Assembly: GCA_029287195.1 (NCBI GenBank)
Contig: JARFRN010000265.1
Location: 1-35,554, forward strand
Reading direction: 5' to 3'
Source: Acidimicrobiia bacterium
GTDB lineage: Bacteria > Actinomycetota > Acidimicrobiia > Spongiisociales > UBA5794
Length of the DNA stretch: 35,554 bases
In this document: positions 15,322 through 22,824 of the stretch, piece after piece
How positions within the stretch are numbered: the stretch's first letter is position 1
Layout of the letters: every line of letters starts with the position of its first letter
Position numbers and translations under genes: made by a program
Notes under the pieces: model-generated
Databases searched by the model: none
Told to the model about the DNA's origin: nothing
What the model saw: only the letters and a program-made list of their open reading frames with translations

Positions 15322-16967
15322 TGAATCGGCTTGACGAAGCACTCGAGAGACTGCGGATCGCCAATGCAGTGCCCCGCATCGAAGAGGTGGACGCCGATGA
15401 ACTCGAGGTCGTGACTGCCCTGTTCGACGAGAGGAGGTCGAGAATGACCGCCAGATCGAACGAGCAACCGATTCGTACCTCGCCCGGGCCCGGTCTTCCG
15501 AGGCGAGCCGTCTTGGCTTTCGCCACAGCCATGACCCTGGTCCTCGCTGCGGTCGGTGTGGTTGCCCTGATGCCGGGTGGTAAAGACGAGGTGGTCTCCC
15601 TACAGACCACTGCTCCCACCGTCATGAGCACGGTCACCCCAACCACCGTGCCGCCGACGACCACCGGGCCGGTCGACACCACCATCGCATCACTACTCAC
15701 CACCTGGACTCGGGTGCCGCACGACGATGCAATATTCGGTGACGGGTCCATGGGAGTCTCGATAAACGACTTGACCCTGGGCAACAATGGGCTGGTTGCA
15801 GTAGGGACGGTCCTGTGGCAAGACGGATCATCACAGGGAGCCGCCTGGATTTCCCCGGACGGGGATTCTTGGCTCCGCGTCCCACACGATGATGCGCTGT
15901 TCGGGTCTCGCTATGGCGATACCACCCTCAACGACGTTGTTGCGTTCCAAGGTGGGTACCTGGCCGCAGGATGCAACGACGAGAGCCCCCAGCTGCTTGC
16001 CTCAGCCGATGGACTGTCATGGTCGGCAGTAGACCTCGGTGACGATCTGTTCGCCGAACCGAGCTATGAGGACCTACTGGCCGGCTGGGCACGGCGCGAT
16101 GCTGCCTTTGATGCGGGAACACAAGGCCTTGGCTGGTTCATCTCCGGCCTGGCGGTCTCGGATGACCGGATCGTGGCAGTTGGATCCGCCGGATTCGGTC
16201 AGGGGTCACCGGTCACGGGAGTCTTCGATGGTGGCCGGTTTGCCGCCGTATGGACGTCGACGGACGGCGTCACTTGGACCCGGGTGCCGCATAACGAGGC
16301 GGTATTCGGCGGTCTCGAGGACGGGGAGCAGTCGATGACCGCGGTGGCGGCAACGTCTCGAGGGTTTACGAGCATCGGCGCCGATCGATCCGGCTCGGAT
16401 TTCGATGCTGCTGTTTGGCTATCCGAGGACGGCATTTCGTGGCAACGAGTTCCCCATGACGAGTCGATATTCGGCGGCGACATGGCGGACGGCCGCCGGC
16501 TCGATCAGACGATGGTTGATCTGGTTACGGTAGGCGATGGGTTGCTCGTGGTCGGCACCGAAATCGCCGGCCCACAGGTTCCAGAAGACCTATCGGAGGA
16601 CGACGCAGACCTCGCGGTATGGCTGTCGCCCGACGGCGCGACCTGGCAGCGCCTCCCCCACGACGAGAGCGTCTTTGGGGGCGTAGACGACCAGAACGTG
16701 TGTTGCGTGGCAATGCTGACAGAAGGATTCATGGCTGTTGGCAACGAGCGCAGCAACAGTGCGACCTGGGACCCACTGGGATACGAGGCAATCGTTTGGG
16801 TCTCTGACGACGGCGTCCATTGGAGCAAATCTGCGACCGGTGAGTTCCCCCCGGGTTCGTTCATGAAATCGGTCCTGACCGTGGGTACCCGTGTCGTGGC
16901 GGTCGGCGGAATCAACAACGACGACCCCCTTGGTGCCGGCGTCGGCGCAATGTGGATTCGGGAATAG
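15321..16967 (+). CDS. Membrane protein with cytoplasmic N-terminus and extracellular Asp-box repeat propeller; presumed partner of the ECF sigma factor
   Basis: 548 residues. An N-terminal cytoplasmic part of about 55 residues is followed by one transmembrane helix (about 56-76, RRAVLAFATAMTLVLAAVGV), a Thr/Pro-rich linker (about 90-118), then an extracellular repeat domain. Six Asp-box motifs SxDGxxW end at Trp 184, 234, 319, 374, 442 and 501, each completing a blade-like unit; a seventh Trp is at 129. Five of the tryptophans begin a very regular sequence W-x-R-(V/L)-P-H-(D/N)-(D/E)-x-(I/L/V)-F-G. This suggests a six- or seven-bladed beta-propeller closed by the N- and C-terminal strands (TTWTRV and AMWIRE). 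The arrangement next to an ECF sigma gene is that of a membrane anti-sigma factor with an external sensor, but the N-terminal part has no zinc-binding HxxxCxxC motif, so the mechanism is open. Confidence 0.8.
   Translation: MNRLDEALERLRIANAVPRIEEVDADELEVVTALFDERRSRMTARSNEQPIRTSPGPGLPRRAVLAFATAMTLVLAAVGVVALMPGGKDEVVSLQTTAPTVMSTVTPTTVPPTTTGPVDTTIASLLTTWTRVPHDDAIFGDGSMGVSINDLTLGNNGLVAVGTVLWQDGSSQGAAWISPDGDSWLRVPHDDALFGSRYGDTTLNDVVAFQGGYLAAGCNDESPQLLASADGLSWSAVDLGDDLFAEPSYEDLLAGWARRDAAFDAGTQGLGWFISGLAVSDDRIVAVGSAGFGQGSPVTGVFDGGRFAAVWTSTDGVTWTRVPHNEAVFGGLEDGEQSMTAVAATSRGFTSIGADRSGSDFDAAVWLSEDGISWQRVPHDESIFGGDMADGRRLDQTMVDLVTVGDGLLVVGTEIAGPQVPEDLSEDDADLAVWLSPDGATWQRLPHDESVFGGVDDQNVCCVAMLTEGFMAVGNERSNSATWDPLGYEAIVWVSDDGVHWSKSATGEFPPGSFMKSVLTVGTRVVAVGGINNDDPLGAGVGAMWIRE
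15705..16682 (+). repeat. Five coding repeats of the WxRVPHDDxxFG unit
   Basis: Copies begin at 15705 (WTRVPHDDAIFG), 15870 (WLRVPHDDALFG), 16275 (WTRVPHNEAVFGG), 16440 (WQRVPHDESIFGG) and 16644 (WQRLPHDESVFGG). A degenerate copy is at 16020 (WSAVDLGDDLFAEP) and a remnant at 16821 (WSKSATGEF). Protein identity is far higher than DNA identity, so the repeats are old and held by selection on the protein. Confidence 0.85.
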
Positions 16968-17121
16968 CAGCGATCGAAAGCCGCCCGGCACCGATTGATC
17001 GATGACTTCATGATGAGGTGTAGCCGCCTCACCCGGGTTGCAGAAGCTGTCGTCCGGCCATTGACCTGGTCCGTGGCGCTACCGAGCCAGCCTCGACGCC
17101 GGATGTGCAGCACTTCTCCGA

Positions 17122-17751
17122 TCAGCCGGCGATTGGGCGAATCATCATCCAGAACGGCGCCTGGAGGTCGGTAACCGAGATCTCCCTCTCGACCTCGAAC
17201 CCGAATCGAGCGTAGAAGCCCAGGTTTCGTTGCTCGGTGGTGTCCACGTAGGTGGGCATCCTGTCGGCGTCGGCTCTCCGCAGTCCGGCTTCGACGAGAG
17301 TGGAACCGAGTCCTTTGCCTTGGCAATCAGGATCGACGCCGAGCACCTCCAGACTCCAATGCGGCTCCGGCATGAGCGCCCCCCGCTGCTTGTCGACTTC
17401 GCGAGGGAGCGCCACGACCCGTTTGAGATCCGGTCGCGGCGTTCGAACAATCCAGCGCAGCGGCGCCAGGCCCGACATGAGGAAGGCGGCCCATCCGAGC
17501 TTCCTTCCGGGTGGCATCCACAGCGCAACAGCCCCAAAATCTGGAGTTGCCTCGACTATGCCGCCCCCGGCCGCAACCATCCTGGCGGCTCCCGCAAACA
17601 TGGCGCACCGCAGCTCGGTATCGGACATCATCACCGACCACAGGGGATCCTCCGAGAAGGCCCGACCCAGCACCAGGCCGGCGTATGGGAAGTCCCTGCG
17701 GTCGAGCGGCACCACTCCCGGTTGCTGTTCCCCCTTGGGGCCGGCATTCAT
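17122..17751 (-). CDS. GNAT-family N-acetyltransferase
   Basis: 209 residues. The acetyl-CoA binding motif A is LEVLGVDPDCQGKGLGSTLV (Q-x-x-G-x-G), followed by the helix EAGLRRADADRM and the motif B strand-helix TYVDTTEQRNLGFYARFGFEV. The N-terminal half (YAGLVLGRAFSEDPLWSVMM) is like the puromycin-acetyltransferase-type subgroup. Substrate unknown. A strong ribosome site GGAGGG sits six bases before the ATG. It lies 183 bp upstream of the cyclase on the same strand but in the order GNAT downstream, so it may be transcribed from the cyclase side; a small stem GAGGTG/CGCCTC at about 17025-17040 may terminate it. Confidence 0.9.
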   Translation of the reverse strand: MNAGPKGEQQPGVVPLDRRDFPYAGLVLGRAFSEDPLWSVMMSDTELRCAMFAGAARMVAAGGGIVEATPDFGAVALWMPPGRKLGWAAFLMSGLAPLRWIVRTPRPDLKRVVALPREVDKQRGALMPEPHWSLEVLGVDPDCQGKGLGSTLVEAGLRRADADRMPTYVDTTEQRNLGFYARFGFEVEREISVTDLQAPFWMMIRPIAG

Positions 17752-17934
17752 CGGGTCCCTCCCCGGTAACTCCGCTCATCATCAACCGGAACCCGGCGAA
17801 GTGTCAGGGGTCGAACGTCACAAGAGTTTCGACCCACCGCGAACACTTGCAACCAGGGCTCCGCACCCAAGGGTAGGCAGAGGTTGCGTCCATGTTGACC
17901 GAGTTCAACCTGCTCCGCAGAGGAAAGCGGTGGA

Positions 17935-19008
17935 TCAGCGGCGCTCCGAATCCAGGAAGTAGAGCTTCTGCACGCCGAACCCCTTGATCTCGAACTCGCC
18001 ACGTTCGGAGAGGTTGAAGTCGTCGCGCAGGTACTCGGCGGTCTCCTCGTTGAGCGTTATCCGCATGGGCTCACTTATCTGCTCCATCCTGGCTGCAAGG
18101 TTGACACCGGGACCGAACAAGTCATAGACATACTTCTGAATTCCAACGAGCGAACCGATGACCGGTCCGGTATTCATACCCAGCCGTGCCCGCCACTCCT
18201 GCGGATGAGCTGCGTTGCGCCGCTCTAGGTACCGCCGCATTCGGAGCGCCACCCGGGCGATATTCACCGCATGGTCCGGGTTGAGTTCCGGCATCCCCGA
18301 GACGGCCATGTAGCCGTCGCCCATGGTTCGGATTCGCTCGCAACCGAACATCTCGACGATCTGATCGAAAGCAGAGAAGATGTCGTTCAGCTCTGAGATC
18401 GTTGCACTCGGATCATGGGAAAGCGCCATGTCGGTGAAGCCGACGAAATCGAGCATCAAGATCGACGCCGATTCGAAACGCTGTGGAGTCGTGGTCCCGT
18501 AGTCCTTCAGTTCCTCGTACACCGCACGTGGCATGACGTTGAGCAGCAGCCGCTCGACTCGCTCTTTCTCACGTTGCAGCGAGCGGGCATTCTTCTCCGA
18601 CATGTCGGAGTACGAATCGAGCATGTACTGGACTTCCTTCTCCTTGGAGACGTCCCAGACCTCCACCAATATCAGCTCGTCTTCTGTGCTTTCGAAGGGG
18701 CGAAGATGGACCCGAACCGGGAAGCTTCGCTCTCCCTTGAGACCCTCGCTCTCGAATCTGAAGGCTCCCCGTTCCTCGAGTCGTGTCGACGCCCGGTCGG
18801 ATTTGAAGTCATCCAGTCGGGAGAGCAACGTATCCTCCTCCAGCTCTGCGGCTGCAGGGAACCACTGAAAGAACTTGGCGTTCTCGAAGATGATGCGCCA
18901 GGTTTGGCGATCGACCAGCGCAACCGCGGTGTCGATCGACTGCAGCATCTGGCGGTAGTCAATTGCGGGTACCGTCGCGGCAGATTCAGATGTGGAATCA
19001 GTGTTCAT
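17935..19008 (-). CDS. Class III adenylate/guanylate cyclase with N-terminal PAS-like domain
   Basis: 357 residues, soluble. Residues about 17-125 look like a PAS sensor (QSIDTAVALVDRQTWRIIFENAKFF through LILVEVWDVSKEKE), then a coiled coil (about 126-165) ending in LLLNVMPRAVYEEL, the usual lead-in to the cyclase domain. In the catalytic domain the two metal-binding Asp are in MLDFVGFTDMA and RTMGDGYMAVSG. The adenine-contacting Asp and the catalytic Asn and Arg are in YDLFGPGVNLAARME. The usual substrate-reading Lys (KTIGD) is Arg here (RTMGD), so specificity is less certain. The start codon lies inside the end of the truncated hemoglobin gene, 11 nt overlap, so the two are translated together and the globin may feed a gas or redox signal to the cyclase. 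Confidence 0.92.
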   Translation of the reverse strand: MNTDSTSESAATVPAIDYRQMLQSIDTAVALVDRQTWRIIFENAKFFQWFPAAAELEEDTLLSRLDDFKSDRASTRLEERGAFRFESEGLKGERSFPVRVHLRPFESTEDELILVEVWDVSKEKEVQYMLDSYSDMSEKNARSLQREKERVERLLLNVMPRAVYEELKDYGTTTPQRFESASILMLDFVGFTDMALSHDPSATISELNDIFSAFDQIVEMFGCERIRTMGDGYMAVSGMPELNPDHAVNIARVALRMRRYLERRNAAHPQEWRARLGMNTGPVIGSLVGIQKYVYDLFGPGVNLAARMEQISEPMRITLNEETAEYLRDDFNLSERGEFEIKGFGVQKLYFLDSERR

Positions 19009-19360
19009 TGATTATGTACACCCTGCGGCTTTGGATCTCGCCTATGACGTGGGCGATGTCGCTCTCGTCCATATCGAAATCCTCGAGTGTCTCCCGAAAC
19101 AGGGCGCACATCTCATCGAACGCAGCGTCGTCGATGTTCAGGTGCCGATGTACCCGTTCCAAGTGCTCGTTGGAATAGCTGGCGGGACCCTGCATCATCG
19201 AAGCGACGAATTTCGTCTGATGGTCGATGAGCGTCTTGGTGTCGACACCGACGAAGAACGGGCTCAGGATCGGCGATTGGAGCGCCTCGTCGTAGAAAGC
19301 CGAAACGATCCGGCTCACCATGGCAAACCCGCCTACCCTCTCGAATATCTTCTCTCGCAT
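18998..19360 (-). CDS. Truncated hemoglobin, group I-like
   Basis: 120 residues, the normal size of a 2-on-2 globin. Recognisable positions: GGFAMVSRIVSAFYDEAL with Tyr23 at B10, SPFFVGVD with Phe at CD1, DHQTKFVASMMQGP for the E helix with His/Gln at E7, and LERVHRHLNI with the proximal heme ligand His71 (F8). The usual ALGGP is MMQGP. These proteins bind O2 and NO and can detoxify NO or act as sensors. The ATG at 19360 is preferred to one 33 bases upstream because the globin fold begins there and GGCGGGG lies eight bases before it. It overlaps the cyclase start by 11 nt and is the first gene of the pair. Confidence 0.9.
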   Translation of the reverse strand: MREKIFERVGGFAMVSRIVSAFYDEALQSPILSPFFVGVDTKTLIDHQTKFVASMMQGPASYSNEHLERVHRHLNIDDAAFDEMCALFRETLEDFDMDESDIAHVIGEIQSRRVYIINEH

Positions 19361-19453
19361 ATCAGCAACCCCGCCGCCTTCTCGCCTTCGCATGGTAGCG
19401 AGCGGGTTCTGGCGGTGTCCATGGCTCCAAGAGAGAGCCCATTCGGCGAAGCG

Positions 19454-19481
19454 ACGCTCATCTCACGATGTGGATGAGCGT
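19454..19481. promoter_or_regulatory. Perfect 9-bp inverted repeat upstream of the globin-cyclase pair
   Basis: ACGCTCATC and GATGAGCGT are exact reverse complements separated by TCACGATGTG, which itself contains CAC-GAT-GTG. The dyad lies about 95-120 bp upstream of the globin start and about 145 bp upstream of the divergent methyltransferase gene. It may be an operator serving either gene, or a hairpin in a leader RNA. No matching family box is known to me. Confidence 0.5.
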
Positions 19482-19626
19482 TCGTCCTCACCTCAGGTTG
19501 TGGCTTCTGCGGACTCGCTCCGGCACCACCGGGTGCGGGCTTGACTCAAGGCAACGAGCAGAGCTTGGATTTGTCTAGATCTAAAAGCGACCCCTCCGCG
19601 ACCCGCGAGTACTGGACGGCACGTAG

Positions 19627-20151
19627 ATGGAAGTTGTGGCACTCGTAGCCTTCATCACAATCATCGTTTCGATCGTGTGGACCCACTTCTGGGGCGCCCC
19701 CTGGGTACCGACGTCACGGGCGCTGGTCCACAACATGCTGACGATCGCCGAAGTGGAACCGGGCGACGTTGTCTACGACCTGGGGTGTGGCGACGGCCGT
19801 GTCATCATCACCGCGGCCAGACGGTTCGGTGCGCAGGCAGTCGGCATCGAGATCGATCCGCTGCGTTATGTCTGGTGCCAGCTGCTCATCACCTTGTTGC
19901 GGCTGCGCAAGCGCGTCAAGGTCGTCTTCGGTGATTTCTTCAGCCAAGACCTGAGCGATGCCGACGTGGTCACCTGCTACCTATTGCAGGACACAAATCA
20001 GAAGCTCGCAGTGAAGCTGCTCGGCGAATTGCGGCCTGGTGCTCGCGTCGTATCCAACACCTTCACCTTCGTCGGAATCCAACCGGTCCGCGAGCACGGC
20101 CGGGCACGAGTGTATGTGTTCCGTCCCGAGGCGGAGTCACCGACGGCATAG
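19627..20151 (+). CDS. Membrane-anchored class I SAM methyltransferase, FAM173/ATPSCKMT-like
   Basis: 174 residues. One N-terminal transmembrane helix (about 3-20) is followed by PWVPTSRALVHNML and the SAM-binding motif I DVVYDLGCGDGRVIITAA, then VGIEIDP (acidic motif II) and VVFGDFFSQDLSDADVVTCYLL. The sequence of features, including LRPGARVVSNTFTF near the end, matches bacterial relatives of the FAM173 protein-lysine methyltransferases, whose eukaryotic members modify the ATP synthase c-subunit or the adenine nucleotide carrier. The bacterial target is not established. It is divergent from the globin gene, with 266 bp between. An A/T-rich patch TTGTCTAGATCTAAAAG lies about 40 bp upstream, but I see no clean promoter. 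Confidence 0.8.
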   Translation: MEVVALVAFITIIVSIVWTHFWGAPWVPTSRALVHNMLTIAEVEPGDVVYDLGCGDGRVIITAARRFGAQAVGIEIDPLRYVWCQLLITLLRLRKRVKVVFGDFFSQDLSDADVVTCYLLQDTNQKLAVKLLGELRPGARVVSNTFTFVGIQPVREHGRARVYVFRPEAESPTA

Positions 20152-20480
20152 AGACCGCACGTCTCCCAGGATGCGCTCGGGGGGTTCGCCGCCGAGAACA
20201 TACTGCCCCAGCCACGATCAGGATCGGCTCGGCAGCACCGCCGGAACAGCGACCAGAAGTGCTCCGGTCACCATGCGCGGAGGCTCGGGAGGGCCGGCAA
20301 CTCCTCCCCTGCGGCCCTGAGGAGGAGCGGGTGAAATCCAGAGAGTTCTGACGGGAGCTCATCCTCACCTGCATTCGATTGAATGGTGCTCGCAAACCGC
20401 GATTCGCGGGCCGCGCGCTCCCCTATCGCCCGCTACCCAACGGCGCGACAATCTCTGTGAACCGCAAAGGAGAATCTGGC
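20152..20480 (+). promoter_or_regulatory. 329-bp gap before the fucose-isomerase-like gene: several dyads, no gene
   Basis: A 5-bp stem GAGAC/GTCTC (20151-20165) right after the methyltransferase stop may end that transcript. At 20287-20324 the pyrimidine run CTCCTCCC can pair either upstream with GGGAGG (20287-20292) or downstream with GAGGAG (20319-20324), two exclusive folds. Two palindromes follow: CATTC-GATT-GAATG (20372-20385) and CCGCGA-T-TCGCGG (20397-20409), 70-110 bp before the gene start, where operators would be expected. No clear -10/-35 pair is seen. Confidence 0.4.
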
Positions 20481-21752
20481 ATGACAGCCCGTTTTGCGTA
20501 CGTACCAATGGCTTCGACCCTCCATGACCGGGAAGCCCTCAACAGGCTGATCGCCGACTACGTGCCTCCGCTCGCACAGCTCGGGGCCGAGCGGCTCGCT
20601 CCGACCGGGGCAGGAGCGGCGCAGCCTCTCATAGTCTTCGTCGTCACCGGAGGCACCGAGCAAAGCATCTTGGAGCTATGGGAGGACCGCACCGAGACCG
20701 CGCCCGGCGAACCTCTGATCTTGCTCGCACATCCCGGCCACAACTCGCTCCCGGCCTCCCTCGAGGCGCTGGCCCGCCTCCATCAGCTCGGGGCCGCAGG
20801 GCGCATCATCTATCTGCAAGGACCCGACGATCAGAATGGATTGGAACTCCTCCGGGAAGCAATCGCCGACCTCCAAGTTCGCCGAGCCCTCCGTGAGGTC
20901 CGGATCGGCCTGGTTGGTCCGCCCTCGGACTGGCTCGTCGCCAGTAGTCCCAACCCAGGAGTTGTGCGCGAAGTGTGGGGCCCGCATGTCGTCCCGATTG
21001 ATCTCGACGCCGTGTACGAGCAGTTTCGCAGCGTGGCAGACCCAGCCCCGATGGCCGCAGAGTTGATCGACCATGCCGAAGCCATGCTCGAGGCCAGCCC
21101 GGCCGAAGTCGACGAAGCCGCCCGGTTCGCCGCGGCACTCCGATCAGTGGTTGCGGATCAGCATCTGGACGCGGTCACCGTGCGTTGCTTCGATGTTATC
21201 GAGGCTCTCGGCACCAGCGGATGCATGGCCCTCTCCCGGCTCAATGATGACGGAGTGATCGCCGGCTGCGAAGGCGACCTGGTTTCCACCGTCGGCATGA
21301 TCTGGGTCGACAGGCTCCTCGGCATCCTCCCTTGGATGGCCAATCCGGCCCGACTCGATGTCGAAGCCAACACGGTCTGGCTGGCCCACTGCACCGTACC
21401 CCGTTCCCTGGTCGAGTCCTTCTCCATACGTTCCCACTTCGAGTCAGGCATGGGAGTCGGCATAGAAGGACGATTCCCCGGCGGTCCGGTGACACTGCTG
21501 CGCATCGGCGGGACCGCCATGGACCGGTTGTGGGCTGCGGAAGGAGAGATACTGCAGACGGGATCCGACCCCAGCCTGTGCCGGACCCAGATTGAAGTTC
21601 GGCTCGGCGGCGAGAAGGTATCCGATTTGCTGGAGGCGCCGTTGGGTAATCACCTCATCGTCGTAACCGGCCATCACCGGAAACGCCTAGAACACTGGCA
21701 GTCGACCATGGTTCCCGAGCACCTCACTCTCGCGTCGGCTCCGCAGCCCTGA
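20481..21752 (+). CDS. L-fucose/L-arabinose isomerase-like protein
   Basis: 423 residues. The C-terminal half has the fucose/arabinose-isomerase fold signatures: SGCMALSRLNDDGVIAGCEG, DLVSTVGMIWVDRLLG, PWMANPARLDVEANTVWLAHC and the end VVTGHHRKRLEHW. The N-terminal half (LIVFVVTGGTEQSILELWED, LILLAHPGHNSLPASLEALA) matches the Rossmann-like N-domain. True isomerases of 470-590 residues act on aldoses; shorter relatives like this one have not been characterised to my knowledge and may act on other sugars or have lost activity. The ATG at 20481 has AAAGGAGAA eight bases upstream, better than the longer in-frame option. No sugar kinase or transporter is adjacent, so the context gives no pathway. 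Confidence 0.75.
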   Translation: MTARFAYVPMASTLHDREALNRLIADYVPPLAQLGAERLAPTGAGAAQPLIVFVVTGGTEQSILELWEDRTETAPGEPLILLAHPGHNSLPASLEALARLHQLGAAGRIIYLQGPDDQNGLELLREAIADLQVRRALREVRIGLVGPPSDWLVASSPNPGVVREVWGPHVVPIDLDAVYEQFRSVADPAPMAAELIDHAEAMLEASPAEVDEAARFAAALRSVVADQHLDAVTVRCFDVIEALGTSGCMALSRLNDDGVIAGCEGDLVSTVGMIWVDRLLGILPWMANPARLDVEANTVWLAHCTVPRSLVESFSIRSHFESGMGVGIEGRFPGGPVTLLRIGGTAMDRLWAAEGEILQTGSDPSLCRTQIEVRLGGEKVSDLLEAPLGNHLIVVTGHHRKRLEHWQSTMVPEHLTLASAPQP

Positions 21753-21822
21753 GAGCCCAGGCCACCTACTGCCCACACCTTGGTTTCTGTTGTACAGAAC
21801 CCAAGGTCCATTTCATCATCCC

Positions 21823-21867
21823 TTGACACAGACTGAACGTTCATTCATAATGAACGAATATTCAGTC
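21823..21867 (+). promoter_or_regulatory. Consensus promoter with a long TetR-type operator over the -10 box
   Basis: TTGACA at 21823-21828 and CATAAT at 21846-21851 are 17 bp apart, the best promoter in the window. An imperfect dyad spans 21831-21867: arms of 18 bp (21831-21848 and 21850-21867) around one central A, 15 of 18 positions complementary, with outer ends GACTGAA and TTCAGTC perfect. Its core TGAACGTTCATTCA resembles operators of FadR/AcrR-like TetR regulators. Bound repressor would cover the spacer and the -10 box. The tetR gene is the second gene of the transcript, so autoregulation is the natural reading. Confidence 0.8.
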
Positions 21868-21885
21868 AGTAAGGAGGAACACAAG

Positions 21886-22824
21886 ATGGCCTGGAACACC
21901 TCCGATATCCCCAACCTCAACGGCAAGGTCGCCGTCGTCACCGGAGCCAACGGTGGGCTCGGGCTCGAGTCCGCCAAGGCACTCGCCGGCGCCGGCGCCC
22001 ACGTTGTGATGGCGGCCCGCAACCAGGAGAAGGCTGCAACAGCTCGCAGCGAGATACTGGCCGCTCACCCCAACGCATCGCTCGAGATCGTCGAACTCGA
22101 CCTCGGTTCGTTCGACAGCGTCAAGGCAGCGGCTGAGAATATTGCCGCCAACCACCCCGAGATCGACATCCTCATCAACAACGCCGGCTTGATGGCGATG
22201 CCGGAACGAAGGACCGTCGACGGCTACGAGATGCAGTTCGGCGTCAACCACCTTGGGCACTGGCTGTTCACCGCCGGTCTGCTCGAGCCGATCCTCGCCG
22301 CCGATGCAGCCCGGGTTGTGACGGTAACCAGCACGGCTCACCTCACAGGTCGGGTAGTCGATCCCGAAAACGTCAATATGGAAGGCACATACTCGGCGTG
22401 GGGCGCCTACGGACGAGCCAAGCTGGCCAACTTCCACTTCGCTCTGGGCCTACAGCGTGAGTTCGAGAAGCACGGGGCGAAGGCACAGAGCCTCGTGGCC
22501 CATCCGGGCCTGTCTCACACCAACCTGCAAGTGCATACGGTCGAACAAGGCGGCGGCGGCCGGTCTGCTCCATTCTGGGCGTGGATGGCCAAGCACACCG
22601 GGATGCCTGCAGACAGGGGTTCACTACCCCAGCTACGGGCTGCCACCGACCCGAACGCCAAGGGCGGCGAGTTCTACGGCCCACGCTGGGGGAACAACGG
22701 GGCCCCGGTTCGCAAGCCGATCCTGCGCCGGGACATTGATGAGGGCATCGAGAGGCTGTGGCTGGTTTCGGAACGCGAGACCGGCGCAAAGCTGGACTTC
22801 GATGGTGCCATGGAGAAGGCATGA
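21886..22824 (+). CDS. Short-chain dehydrogenase/reductase
   Basis: 312 residues, extended-length SDR of the retinol-dehydrogenase-like group. NAD(P)-binding VVTGANGGLGLES is at 17-29, the NNAG motif in ILINNAGLM, the catalytic Ser in TVTSTAH and the catalytic Tyr/Lys in YGRAK. A ribosome site AAGGAGG sits eight bases before ATG 21886. It is the first gene of a two-gene transcript: its stop overlaps the start of tetR by four bases (ATGA). Promoter and operator lie immediately upstream. The substrate is likely a hydrophobic alcohol, ketone or xenobiotic that is also sensed by the TetR protein, but this is inference from the arrangement. Confidence 0.92.
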   Translation: MAWNTSDIPNLNGKVAVVTGANGGLGLESAKALAGAGAHVVMAARNQEKAATARSEILAAHPNASLEIVELDLGSFDSVKAAAENIAANHPEIDILINNAGLMAMPERRTVDGYEMQFGVNHLGHWLFTAGLLEPILAADAARVVTVTSTAHLTGRVVDPENVNMEGTYSAWGAYGRAKLANFHFALGLQREFEKHGAKAQSLVAHPGLSHTNLQVHTVEQGGGGRSAPFWAWMAKHTGMPADRGSLPQLRAATDPNAKGGEFYGPRWGNNGAPVRKPILRRDIDEGIERLWLVSERETGAKLDFDGAMEKA

